A stretch of DNA of 64,000 nt from Zychaea mexicana (lineage: Eukaryota > Mucoromycota > Mucoromycetes > Mucorales > Lichtheimiaceae), in NCBI RefSeq assembly GCF_025766255.1, contig NW_026516717.1, positions 124,001 through 188,000 on the forward strand. The letters run 5' to 3'. Within the stretch, counting starts at the first letter, position 1, and every line of letters starts with the position of its first letter. The notes under the pieces were generated by a model. It was not told the DNA's origin. It searched no databases and worked only from the letters and a program-made list of their open reading frames with translations. The translations under genes and the position numbers were made by a program. Shown here piece by piece: positions 45,388 through 58,304 of the stretch.

Positions 45388-47946
45388 TTATAAGGTTTCG
45401 GTAGACGGTGACGATAGCAGCGAGTATCTTGACATCTACATCAAAAAAGTTAATATGTTAGTGTTAAAAGACAATTAGTCTGATACCCAGTCCAGTTTAA
45501 ACCAACTGTATAGCTTGCCATCCACGCTAACATTCGCACAAATATCACACAGCACGTTGTCTTTTAAATTTTACCTGTGCTCGAGTCCGTTGCTGCCTTG
45601 ATGCTCGTTTGTTTTCTAGAAAACCAGAAACCGCTGCAGCTGTCATCATTGATTTCCGAAAGTGCGCCGTCCGTCTCGCGGAGGAAGCCGACGCACCCGC
45701 GGAAGATGATGACACCACCGATGATGACGAATCCGCTTTTTTAGGTGAGGATGGTGGTGAGGGTAATATTTGTGCTAAATCCTCACTCAATTCATTCAAT
45801 TCACTGCTACCGCTCCTGCCACTAGTGGCGACAATGATTGAAAACGCGTCCTTGGCGTCTTCCCATTGCGCTAGCATGAGCGTCAAATCGTGGTCTATTG
45901 CTCCGAACCGTTCACCTATCCGTTCAACCGAATAAGCTGCCGCCGCTATGATGTATCAACATTTATGCAAAGTCAAAAGTTAGATAATTAATTATAGATT
46001 ATTGTGTCGCCCACGAATCAAAAGAATTATCTACCTCGACTTGTAGAAATCGCCTTGGCGTCTTGTCGACACAGCAGAAGCTTCGATTGTATACCTCGCA
46101 CGTGCTTTTCAAGGACAGTGTAGTAGTGTAACAGGGCTTGTGAGCGCTGATCTGCTGTTCCCGGAATCTTGCGTTCATCTTCTTCCTCGCTGTACACTGC
46201 TTAAAAAAGGTTAAAACAAAAAAAAAAGGCATTTTGACCGCGCGCTCTCTCTGTCTGTCTGTCTGTCTGTGTAACCCACTCCAATAAACCATCATCACCC
46301 TTTCCCTCCCGATCCCGTCATTAAAGAAAAGGCCACTTACAAGAAGATGAAGTCAAATGCTCATGAAGCAACGGCGTGTGGCGTCGATAATCAGCAGCAA
46401 GCTCAGATATGACTTCAATAACCGACTCCCAATTCTGTTCATAATCCATCCGCTCCGAATCATGACCCAATGTCATGACATCCAGTGCCAACAAATGGAT
46501 CACGCACTCGCGACGTTTCCAGTGGATCGTATGCATCAGGTGTTCCAATTCATCCGTGTTTTCCATGGCAGCCTTAAGCATGCGATCATCAAACACCAAG
46601 AATTGTTGCTGCTGTTGTGATATAACGTTAATGTTGTACATGTCGCGAAAACGGGATAAGTTCCCTCCGTGCGATAGGGGTTCAAGATTGCTTAATGCGT
46701 CTGAGACTTTTCGAAATTGTGAATGCAAAATATGACACGTCGCGCGTCGCATATCTGATGCCATTCTCGAAGAAGATGAGGACGGAGCACTGTTCGTTGT
46801 TGCTGTGTTGATGTTATTGGATGGGTGGTGGCGATGATTAGGTGGTGCTAGTGTGCTTCCTTGTGAAATCACATCGAGCTGACGGATCTGATCAACAAGG
46901 CGTAATAGGGCGGTATCACCTTGTTCGCATTGCGCTACGAGTTGTCGTAATCGAACCAACGCTGTGGTGTGGATACTGCGGATTTTTGTACGTCGCTAAT
47001 ATTTTCAAACCATGAGTTTCTTCTTTCTATTCCCCCCGGTTGGGTATGTGGTCATTCTGCATGAAATTGGCTTGCTTACATATCGTCGACGAAGTATAAA
47101 AAATGCCAATCCATGGCTGGCCAAGACCAAGCAAGTCAAGGAGAAATAGTCAGGCAAGACTCCCGAGTAGGAGGCCACAAACAACGAAAAGGAGGTGGCG
47201 GCTGCAATGGTAATCATGCCTGGCAATATTGAGTGGAAAAGGCTATTTCGAGTGGTGATACTTGTATTACGGCCATTCGTCGCACTTTTGAATAATTTGT
47301 TCGCTGGTGTTGTTGTAGAGGATGTGGTAGTGGTGGTTGGTAGTTCGCTGAGTAAGGAGGAGGTGACAAGGAGATATTTAAATTGTTCTTCAAAGGCGGT
47401 TTCTTCGGCGTCAGGAAGCGACGAACTGATACAGCTCTACAGTGTCACCATTACAGAAACTTATTAGCTTATCACCATGCTAACTTTTTCTTCTTGACTT
47501 TTTTACGCGAATAGGCGCATGTAACGTTTTGCTTTTAAGAAAAGTTCGTGTGCTACGTTACAGCAACCTTCTTTTTTTCTTCTTCCTTGGTTGCGCTCTT
47601 TCTAATACGGCTAATAACCACACAAACAACGAAACAAGTGTCCGAGAGAGTGAGAACTTACTCGCACATGCTCAAACCAATGGAGTGCTAGAGGAAGCAG
47701 CACTTGACTGGTGATTTGCCCTGCCTCGGCAATGTACTTTTTGACCATGGCAACTGCATAATCGCGTCGCTGTAATAACGAAGCTATTTGGTAAAGGTCG
47801 TCAGGGGCGGTGGTGGTGGTGATAATATCAGTAGGTACGGCGAAGAACAATAGAGCGGCAAAGGCGAGCAGCATTAGTGCATGGGCGCCGCTCGGAAAGA
47901 TGAACGCGATCAGGTTTGACATTACGTGGAAGGAAACATGAGACAA
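45388..47946 (-). CDS. Vezatin/Inp2-like membrane protein with myosin-binding domain
   Basis: Proteins of this family sit in a membrane and bind a myosin tail (vezatin with myosin VIIA, yeast Inp2 with Myo2 on peroxisomes). Six exons: 47946-47662, 47436-47080, 46995-46341, 46196-46035, 45945-45575, 45435-45388; 625 residues. An N-terminal hydrophobic segment (ALMLLAFAALLFFAV) is followed by a tandem pair in exon 2 (MITIAAATSFSLFVASYSGV and YFSLTCLVLASHGLAFFIL), then basic RRRYRRTK. The family-specific region is LLRLVDQIRQLDVISQGSTL followed by RRATCHILHSQFRKVSDALS, matching vezatin's IQETEVISRGFTL and LRKAVYRTLRANF. The C-terminus is Ser-rich. The last exon (48 nt) was added because a CTAAC branch and TAG acceptor lie downstream; without it the protein would end about ten codons after 45575. 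Which organelle it serves is unknown. Confidence 0.68.
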
Positions 47947-48949
47947 TCAGTTAAAAAATAAGGAAGGAGAATGGGGTAAAGGAAAGTAATAATAATTAAG
48001 AAAAAGGGCAAACTGAATATGAAAGAAAGAAGAGGCGTGAATTGAGCGCAGATAATTCTCATTGTCTTCGTCCTGCAATAAAAGGCAACCACTCCCTTTC
48101 TTTCTTTCTCACCAAACACCCCCCATTTAATGCGCACCATGCAACATATTAGGCCACGATGGTGGTTGCTCATTTATTAAATGTGACAGTTGACAGAGAC
48201 CTTCTCCTTTTTACGTATAGTTGATCTGATGAACTCCCTGCCTTGCTTCATAGTTAGAGATCCCTCCTTTATTTTCAACTATAAGGGGATTGGCTCGCAC
48301 GGATATGGTTTATGTCTGATAAAGTTACTCGACTTTGTCAATTCTCATTCGGCCGTAACTATGCTCGGTTCGATCTATATCTGATCTTGGCCCGACGAAA
48401 ATGTTTACACGGTTTATGTGATGCCAAGACACTAAACTCCCGCTTGTAGACTCCAATTCAAGTCGAGACCCTGCGTAATACGCATTAGGCTATTAGCAGA
48501 TTGTCTGCTACTTTCCTGATCGTCACATGCATATACATGTACACATTTTACGCAAAACAATGCCATGTAATTTGTTTTTCAATGCGATAAATTACTCTTT
48601 TTTGAATATCTGTTATCTGGTGAACTATGCGGAATAAACGGCACCCGCGCTGAGTATTTACAAAAACATACACGTTCTTGGAAAATTAAGAATATTAGCG
48701 CAAATCGAACTTTGTATATACAGTATCACTAAACGCTCGTACTAGCTACTTCTTGCATTGTCAATATACGTGTGTATGCAGGAACGTACAAGAGTTGCAT
48801 ATAGAATTGTTTTGATGTGCGCATAGTGAATTGGTGGGGTATTGTGAAATTGCTGTCTTAATATATGATAAACTAAAGATAAGGTATATATATACTCTTA
48901 CACCTCATTACAAAGCTAGGCCGAAGATACTTCTACTACTACTAACATC
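47947..48949. other. 1-kb spacer upstream of the vezatin-like gene and downstream of VPS16
   Basis: No open frame with coding character. It includes GAAAG/CTTTC-rich sequence near 48090 and AT-rich sequence near 48540-48900. Confidence 0.5.
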
Positions 48950-51900
48950 TTATTTGGCACTAAGTTGTGCCAACAAGGAATCGATTTCTTGAGCAACAAT
49001 ATGATTGCTGCATTTAGCCCGTACTTGTCTATTAAATTTTATTAAAAATGCAGGATTTTAGTCATTTCCTCCTTTCATCTCTCTTGTCTCTCGCGCTTTC
49101 CCTATACACCAAACTGTCACTTACTTTAATCCTTCCATATCCTTGTTAAGGAATGCCTGCTCTCCTGCCTCCTTGAACGCCCCAATCTTAACAAAGAGCA
49201 TGGGTCGAACCGGTGGGTCGCATCGCAAAATGTACTTGCTTGCCTCTTGGTACTGCTTGGCTTTGATGCATTCTTCAACAAATGGCTATATTATTTATGC
49301 GTGATTAATTATGATATGCACTGTTTAAATTGATGGAAATCCACCCTTTACTCTGTTTAATCAAATACAAAATCCCTGTCTCTCCCACCCCTTCAGCTAA
49401 TCTGTAAAAGTCGTTTACCTCATAGCCGATAGGTGATTTTTTGCTCTTTGCAAACTTTTCCAAATTTTCCCAATCACGAACTTCGACCAGTGCTCGTAGC
49501 TTGATCCACCACATGCGTTTGTCAGGTACTTTAAATTCGCTCTTGACTTTTGATGCCTTGTTCTGCTGGCCGAGCACTGTGCATTTATAGATCGTTTCAC
49601 TGACAGATAAGCCGGTGAATGGTTGGTGTGTATCTTTCTCAAGTTGTTGCTGCATTTGTAACAACTTGATTCCTTCATCCGTAGCCTAGCAATTACCATT
49701 TTCACTTATTTAACTTTATATGCTTTATCAATTATGCACCCATCGTTACATTACCTTGGCTTCAAATGCGCGATCCTTATCATCCTGATATGTCTTGCTG
49801 GCAATCTTGAGATTACTTATCCGTTCCGCGATATCCTAATTTGTATCCCATTCTCAGTAAGCATCCTTCCAAATACATTTGCCCCTTTTGCTCTAGAGCT
49901 TAAATTTTACTTACATCCTGCTCGAATCCTTCCAATAAGATAACATTTGCACTTTCTACTCGACGATCGTCTTGATAATAGAAATCCTTTAGTAGTTCCT
50001 TGTCTTGTTGCTTACAATACACTTCCAGTAAACTACATGCCAAAGGCTTGTTGTTGATCATTCGGAAGAACTCGCCCAAGGGAAGTTTTCGTTTTAAAGT
50101 AAATATGACCAGATATACTAATAAAAGTGCATAATTTTTGGTTAGAGGGCTCAAGAGATTCTTGAGAGGTACATCGATGGTTCAACCGTTATGAGCTTCC
50201 CCCCTCCCATTACCTAGATCTGTATCGCCGCTTTCAATAGCCTTGAAAAGAGCCATCTCATCTTCTTCCATTGACATGAGCAAAGGCACTTGATCCGCTG
50301 CTCGAGGTTCATAATCCAATAGCTAACCATATTGTTAAAAAGTATGTTAACATCGCTTATCCACAACTTTTTTTTATAATGTGCAATATTTAATCTTTAC
50401 CTTTGTTGCAAGTCGAGTTTGACCCGAGTTGTATGCTGTTTTGGCAATTTCTGCATAAGACAATCCAGGTTTCTTGATAAGTTTTTCAACAATCATACGA
50501 CAAATGGTATCTTCGTCTTCAGAGGACGATTTGATCTAAAATAGAGGATTTATCGTTCAGTTGCTTTACTTTATGAAAAAACAATTTTGCTTTCTAACAC
50601 CGGGTTATACACAAGAAGAAAGAAAGAAATAAATCATACCTTAGCACATGCCCAGTGGATCAAGATCTTGTCGGATCGTACTTTGAGATATTCAGCAATA
50701 CGCACTGCAAGCAGATGATGGTTACGACAAACAAGGCGATCCACCACTGAATCTGGTGATAAGCGCTTATATCTAATTGATATATATTGCTTGTTATTTC
50801 GAAATTCTTGTCACGCTTTATTTGTACTTTCTTCCTTAATGATAATCTAGTCATAGACTTACTGTGCATATGTGAGCGGTATACCGATATCATAATATCG
50901 AATGGCGTTCAAAACGCGCAAGGATTGGGCCATCTCCACAAACCGATCGGCGTTATAGTTATCCAGAAAACATTTACCAAACGACGCTGCCTGTAAGGAA
51001 GAAGAGCAAAAAAAAAAAGAAACCATTAGTAAGTCAAAAGACATTAACAAATCAAATGTATCCTTTCTCATTTACCTTTAAAAGTGCGCGTTGATAATAG
51101 TGTTGAAACTCAAAGCCAGCTGCTTCTATACAACAATCCACTGCATCCACAAGCTCTGTCTTTATGCTTCGTATATTTTCATCTGCTTTGGGACTTTTTC
51201 GCTATCCAGTATATCATCAGCCTTTCTCTTTTTAGTCCCAGAGTCACTTTTCTCCAATCTGCATACCTCAAAATGATCTAAAGCATCAAAGAGCATGGCT
51301 GCTGGTGAAGTTGATCCAATTTTGAAAATTTCCTCGGTAGCAGCTACAAAATTCGAAAGATACAGGTTGTGTTGATAAGTGATCTACAGAGAGAGAACAA
51401 AAAAGACGGTTCTCAAGTACGTTACCTGGTACTTTTTGGAGTAGTTCACATTTGTCGTTGCTCATGATACGCACACCATCGATTTCGGATATCATAAAAA
51501 TAGGATCTTCATAAGAAAACTTGATCCAATCACCAAATGGGCCCACCATCAAAACAATCTTATCCCAATACAACACAACCGAATCCGTGCCACACCTATA
51601 TACATGCGTATATTGTATCAGTACTCATGGAGTCTGTGAACCCGTTCAAATGCCAAAACCCTCAGATTTTTATTTTCTTTGCTTCCTTACCATACAAGCT
51701 GCTGTGGTGGGATTTTGGATTTCGTCGCATATTCTGACAAGTTCTTTTGAAAATCGGTGGACACAACCCACAGTTTTCCGTCACCGGTAAATAGGGCCAG
51801 GAATTTGCCATTAGGGGATACTGCCATTTTCGTAAATGGACCTTGTTGAAGTCGCTACATTCACATGTAACGTTGAGCGATATAGTACATTTTGGAGGAC

Positions 51901-53073
51901 TCTAACCTCCCCTCTCCATCACACACACACACACAAAGCATCGATCTCCCGTACACTTGAGTATATTTACCTGGTCCACCGTTTCTTTACTATCAACAAC
52001 AAGAATTGTCGAACCTGTCGCAATGAGCACTTCAACGTGTCTGCTAAGTGTGTATTGAGGTGGAATAACTGTCCAGCTATGCGGTTCTGTATCCAAGCCA
52101 GTTTCGGCCATGAGTTTAGGTCGCGGTTCATAAAAATTGGTGACGGAAACCAATTGATATCTGCTTGTCATGGCAACAAGACCATTGCTCCAAATCTGAC
52201 AGTCGATAATGCCATCTTCTTTTGCTTCCTATAAATCGTACCCAGGCGGTTATGAGTAGGTTTTACTCTTCCTCCTTTACAGCCGCTTTCATGTTATTCC
52301 CGCTTACCTTTCCAAGGGAGAACTGGGTATAGGTTCCGTGAAGGGGATATAATCGAACAATGCCGTCTTCAGTGACAACGACAAGTTGTTCTTGGTCTGT
52401 CCAGCCTAATGAAACAATTCGTCCTTTATCCCACTGCAAAGAAAGATACTTGTTTTGTTAAACAACAAAAGTTTCTAGATAATGACTCGATAGGAAAATA
52501 GTGAGGACAGAAACCCGCAAATCTATACCGAACCTGAATTTGTTCAATCAGCTTTCCTGCAGCAGTATACATGTATATGGTTGGCTTGATCGGTTGCTGC
52601 TTTTGTAACAAAAGAACCTTCTTGTCGTCGCGAATAAGAGCTAGTCTCTTGCCACCGTTAGTTTATCTTCACTCAACACCTTACCCCCAACTCCCTTTCG
52701 TTTGTGCAAAAACCACTCACCGATAGGTCCTCCATATTGTGCACCGGCAATCATGAACTTTGACAAATCAGTTTGGTCCCATGATAAAGAATAGACTTCT
52801 TGCTTTCTAGACATGTACACAGACAAACGAAAAAATATTAAGAACGTATAAATCTCGGATTCGTGTATTTATGTATACGTCTACGTGATGGTCGGTTCGG
52901 TTGCTCTTTCTTTCCGTTGTATTAAAGGTTTACCTGTAAAACCGGTCCTAGTATTCCACAGGGAAAAATTAAATTTGGTAAGTACCATGCTTTTACTTTT
53001 AAACTTCTCTTTCGAAATGCGAGTGTTTCTTTACATGAAGTTGAATCCAGTCCGAGGTAGGATTGGGTGGCAT
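48950..53073 (-). CDS. VPS16: Vacuolar protein sorting protein 16 (HOPS/CORVET core subunit)
   Basis: Core class C subunit of the HOPS and CORVET tethering complexes on endosomes and vacuoles. Nineteen exons all join in phase: 53073-53035, 52947-52934, 52806-52721, 52640-52534, 52433-52308, 52228-51971, 51854-51691, 51595-51426, 51343-51267, 51201-51076, 50990-50863, 50772-50640, 50535-50401, 50322-50214, 50117-49915, 49835-49755, 49685-49419, 49285-49125, 49028-48950. 820 residues (human 839). The N-terminal propeller includes [13 protein letters not shown] and [20 protein letters not shown]; the C-terminal solenoid includes [29 protein letters not shown] and the highly conserved [18 protein letters not shown] with [15 protein letters not shown]. 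Exon 2 is only 14 nt but supplies DRFYR in phase. It is divergent from the nucleoporin gene. Confidence 0.96.
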
Positions 53074-54064
53074 TTTGCTTAAACGAGAAAATAGGGGAGG
53101 AAAAGGGTTAAGGTGACAGAAGAGTGGAAAAAACTCCGTTGATATGCTGTGTGCATTCTGAAACAAATGTTTTGCCACACATGGACGCGTTATCTGGGTC
53201 CGTGTCGTACCGAATGCTCGGGAAAGTGATTGTCAAAGCACTTCAATGGGAGCTGATACTTATCACTGCAGTAACCTTTTTACATGAGCTTTAAATCATA
53301 GTGCTTCTTTGTCGTCGCTTTCTCTTGTGTAACGTGTGCGCGTCGTCGTCAAGCAGGCATACAACATCGAAACGAAACCGACCAGAATTGATAAAGCTCA
53401 ATACGATACAAAACTATCATTGCTCAAGAAGACACGTGCGCTTTGTTGCTTATCAGCAACTGCATAGGGTATAAGCTGAGAGCTTGAATTTGTCAAAGAG
53501 TCCGTATCACACTTCCGTCCACACGTCAATCATCAAAAGAAAAAAGATGTTGCCAATAGACATGGCCGCCTATAAGTCATTTTGTGGCTACTGAACCAAT
53601 ATAGAGCAGCTGTAGTCAATTAACGATACAAAAGGGTGAGACCATTTATAACAGAGGCTTATGATACGTGTGTGCATACACATATCAACTATGTATGTGT
53701 GTGTGTACTTCTGTGCATATCGGGCAGCGCGTGGGCCTGACAGTCACTTGCCGCTAATCCAGCTGTCTTATAATAAATGCCAGCCCTCTCTGTCTCTGTC
53801 TCTTTTTTCTTAACTTATTTGTCCAAACGCTCTCTCTTTACAGGAACAAAAACGTTTTTTTCTTTCCTACCGTACGAGGAACTTCGAAACCCCAAAACTC
53901 CAGGTACATTCAAATCGTTTATTTAAATCTCCTCTTTCTTTTGTGTACAATCTACAATATAGAAATTTACCAAATTTTCGCCGCGTCCTTTTTCTTTTAT
54001 TTAATTTTTTTCTACCACCAGCAAATAGAAGATACACGGAAAAAAAAGAGCGATCGCCTTTATT
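53074..54064. promoter_or_regulatory. Shared upstream region of VPS16 and Nup155 genes
   Basis: 991 bp between divergent starts. It contains a GT run (53693-53705), CT-rich tracts at 53785-53840 and a pyrimidine-rich leader before the nucleoporin ATG. The promoter role is inferred from position. Confidence 0.5.
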
Positions 54065-57000
54065 ATGCTGGATCAAAAGAGTCCCGAAGAAATCACCAAA
54101 GCTGCTCACACGGCTTCTGATACCCTTGAACGTACCAGCAGTGTAGATACGCATATTCCTACTATTGGTGATCTGTTTACAGGTAAAAAAAAGTGTTACT
54201 TTTTTTACTTTTTTTTGTTTTTGTTTAATCAACTGCTACGTTCAGGATGTCCCTTCTTGACTAGCAATTTATGTTTGAAAAAACAAACACGTCGTCTTTT
54301 CTTTAACTGTCATTGTTTTCGTATCGTACGCGTCTATTTTTCTCTAAACAGCATCCAGCTCCGGTTCATACGAATTGCCAGAACGACAAGCAGTTCAGCC
54401 ATTCCTCCCAAAGCATACATTCACTCTACCTCCTGTTGCTCTTGAGCAGATTCAAAAATGTAAGGCTTCTTTTTAGCTTTTTTTCTTTCATGTGGCCGAA
54501 TATTGATTGGTGAAATTGATTTGATTCATTTCTTATAATGTAGGGAAACCAGGAGATGCTGCTGGTCTTTTACCAGAGATCAACCGCGCCTACTTTGCTG
54601 TAGAAAACCGATTGTATCTGTGGGACTACATTGAAAAGTAAGAGGAGGGGAAAATATGGTATGGGGTGTGCTAATGCGCGTTGATGAATGAGATACTGAA
54701 ACCTTTGTATTCTTTATTAGAAAGGACGTGAATACGTATGAAGAAACACATTCTATTGTGGGCGTCGGTCTCGTCAAAGCCAAACCCGGGATCTTCAACG
54801 CTGAAATCACGCATGTTCTCGTTGTCGCCACTACAATGAACGTCAGTATCATTGCTGTCGCATTCAAGGCACAGCCTGGCGAGCCACATACTTTGTCGTT
54901 TTATCGCACCGAGATCTCCACGAACTCTTCGGGCGCGCAGATGAAAGAGATCATTGGCACAAAATTCGGTCGCATCATTATGTTGAGCAACCTGGGCGAT
55001 GTTTGGGAACTCGATTATAGAGTATGTTAATGGTTTACATCAGGGAGGGAGAGGTAGGGGAAGGATTTTTTGTGAAATGGAGACTGACCGCAAATGATGG
55101 GGGGTGATATACTTTACTTTAGAGAGAAGAAGGCTGGTTCACCAGCAGATGTACCAAGAGACTGCTAAGGTCGGCGACATCTCTGTTCACCAAAAGTAAT
55201 GGTAAGTAATGATAATATACATATTACTCAAGTAAGATGTCCAATTTTCACTCACCCACATTACGTATGTATAGATCCTTGCACCAGCATTGCAGTTGAT
55301 GAAGAAGGACGCGTACTGTACCGACTCTTTGCTAACTCTGCCATCCAAGTATCTTATCTGGGAGAAGACGGCCTATCGTACAGCGAAGGCGAAAAGAATC
55401 AAAAGATCAACGATGCCGCAAAACTCATGGCCCCTTCATCCGTGCATGTCGAAAGCAGCCATTTCAAGATTGTTTCTATTCATCCAACAACGTCTTCGGA
55501 AGCTTCCACTTATCAGCTCGTAGCCATCACATCGACTGGATGCAGACTCTATTTTACACATTTCAAATATGGATCGACTCGTTCGTCACCCAGCAGCAAA
55601 CCCGATGCACTTGAACTTGTCCATGTACGAACACCACCACCTGTTCCGTCTACCCCGCAAGGTGTGCCTCACAGTAACGCTTTACCTGACCATCCTGTTA
55701 TTATCAAAAGCATGTACAAAGATGGTATTCTATTACTTGTCGACAAAAGAACCGAGCAGCAACAGAGCATCATCACAGCTAGCCCTAATATTGGAAAGAT
55801 GGCAACTCAGGTATACACAAATTCTAAAAAATAGGAAAGGCTGGGATATAACAAGGTGGTTATGGTTCAATGTCTTTGGCATTAGAATGATTATATTGAC
55901 AGTTATAAATATATTAGGGACGAATGGCAGGATTCCCAGAGTTTGCAAACCGTTTGGATACACATGGACATGTTTTGGGTATCGCCGAGATGCCTGGCGT
56001 GCAATACACATTGAACGAATTAGCGTCCCAACCCTCGGAACCAACACGTCATTTCCTCGTCTTCACAACCCATGGCATGTCTGTTGTCACCAAGCAACGG
56101 CCTGTTGATATGTTACAAAAGTTATTGGTTGGTGTCGGTGCACACATATCCGCCCACTCTGGTGAATTCCAAGGTTTTTTCGAACTGTTTGGTACAATCC
56201 ATGCATGTGCACTGTGCTTCAATCTTGTCTGCCATACATCGACACCACTCTCAGGAATTGCATGTAAGTCTTTTCGTTGGATACTATCTCTATTGCGATC
56301 ATGATTCGTAGGCTCTTTGGAAACAAAAGAAACCTTATCAATTCTGCCTATTGTATATGTATACTGTATAGTGCAAGCAAGTGATACCGTTTCCATTCCT
56401 GTTGTCAAGGGAGCTACTCAGCTTTTGGAAACGCTTGGTCAAAAGCCATCTTCATTGAACCCATCATATAGCAGCAGACACGATGGTCTTGCGTTATTCA
56501 TATATCGACTGATCAGCCCACTCTGGACACAGAAGATTGTGAAAGAGAGGTGTGTTTGAACATGTATCAGCAGTGCTCTTTACGGATGGATTCAGTTTGG
56601 ATAGAGAACTTTTTTGCGCTAACACGTTTTGGGTCCTTTTTCTTTTTTCAAGTGTACAAGGCGCTGTCGTCAATTACAGTACAGTGGTTTCTCGAAACAA
56701 ATTAATCTCGATACAGCAAATCTTACGGAAACTTGAAGGCTTCATGGATCTGTAAGTGATTCTATACATATCGAGATCATTTATGGAAACTAATAGGATT
56801 TTCTTTCTCGCAGGAACGCCTCGGTTCATCCTCAAGTACAACCACAATCAGACGAAGAGCGCTCTTTGTATGAGCTTTACGAATTGGTAGCTCTTATTTC
56901 TGAATCTATTTCGTTTTTACTGTTCTTGCTCGACAGTGATGTTTCCAAGGTCATGAAGAGGTATAGCATTCTTTTAATTCTCTTAATCAATATCTATATA

Positions 57001-58304
57001 TTGCTGGAAGCACCCAAATTATTGACGAATACGCCACTTTCTTTCATTTAACAATATATATAGCTTAACGCCAGAGATGCAAGCTCGATTCAAAGCATAC
57101 ACATTCAAAGACTTGTTAACATCAAATGAAGGCCGATCATTGGCGACTCACCTGGCTATGGCCATGATTGATGAAACAATGGCACGCTATGCGAATATGG
57201 ATATCGTGATTGATGTGCTCGAACAGCGTTGTGGCACTTTCTGCAGCTCATCCGATGTGATCTTGTACAAGGCCAAAAAGCAGATCCAAGCCGCCAAGAA
57301 CGAAGCCAACACAATGCCATCACGAGACGCATTACAAGAATCTCTCAAGCTGTTAAAACGTATTGCTATCCATATATCATACGAGCAATTGCAAGAAATT
57401 GTTCACGATTACTCCCAACAAGGCGCATTCGTACTGGCTGTGGAATTGGTTATAGCATGTGCCTATGCAAGAGATCCACAGAATGTCACTACCGCATTCC
57501 TTCACGATGGCTTTAACGTAAATGATAATCAACGACTAGCAATCTACAAGGCAAAGGAACCGTTTTACCATTGTGCATTTGAGCTTTTAAAGCTGGCGAT
57601 TTCCCCCGGGACCGAAAAAGGTAAGTAACGGGATAATATCTACATAAAGGTCCCACTATGTCTGATATTTTTATTTTTTTGTCTGTTAGTCCTTTCTGCA
57701 GCACAAAGACCCCAGGTTTTCCAAACGGCGTTTAGCTTTGACGATGAGTGTTTCCATCTCTACATTTACAAACAGTTCGTGGATCAAAAGCTGGGACATG
57801 AGTTGATAAAGGTTCGTTTTTCTTTTCTTGCTTTATCCTCGACGTCTCCCATTTTAAGCCAACGTCGTTGCTAAACGAGATGTATTTTTATGAATAGCTT
57901 AACCCACCATTGATCGTGGACTACTTGAGAGACCAACCATTCGATTTGGAACGATATGAGCTGTTGGCAGAATACTACAACTTGCATGATGAATTTGAAG
58001 ATGCAGCTCAAGTGTACATGTACTTATCACGTGTTGCGTAAGTACCTTATATAATGTTCAGGAGTGATTATCATTATTTGCTTATTCATTAAATTTTCAT
58101 ACTCTTCTATGATGTTTTAGGGATGTACCCATCTCTACGGACAGAAGATTAGAATATGTTTTGCGAGCCTCTACTTGTATCAAGTCGGTAACGGCACCAT
58201 CAAAGCAGTTTGAAATGTTCGATTTCCAGAAGCGGTTGAACGTGTGGATAGAAGAATTACAGCAGCAAAGACAATTAGGACCCATGGAACCCTCAAGGGC
58301 CTGA
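54065..58304 (+). CDS. Nucleoporin Nup155/Nup170 family, C-terminally short
   Basis: Inner-ring scaffold of the nuclear pore. Fourteen exons: 54065-54182, 54352-54459, 54544-54637, 54721-55021, 55123-55201, 55275-55810, 55918-56263, 56372-56549, 56653-56751, 56814-56960, 57064-57620, 57690-57811, 57898-58037, 58121-58304; 1002 residues. The N-terminal beta-propeller includes WKPGDAAGLLPEINRAYFAV, RLYLWDYIEKKDV and GRIIMLSNLGDVWELDYREE, typical of the family. MAGFPEFANRLDT starts the segment before the helical solenoid. The C-terminal part reaches DRRLEYVLRAS, which in Nup155 is followed by roughly 300 more residues; here the frame stops after LGPMEPSRA. No continuation was found downstream. 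At 56264-56371 an alternative acceptor at 56311 would keep frame and insert about 20 residues. Confidence 0.9.

Noticed and set aside
56312..56371. Extra in-frame 60-nt exon segment in Nup155
   Set aside because: It can be read in frame, but a single intron from 56264 to 56371 with a good acceptor is simpler and gives the smoother protein; left as an alternative.
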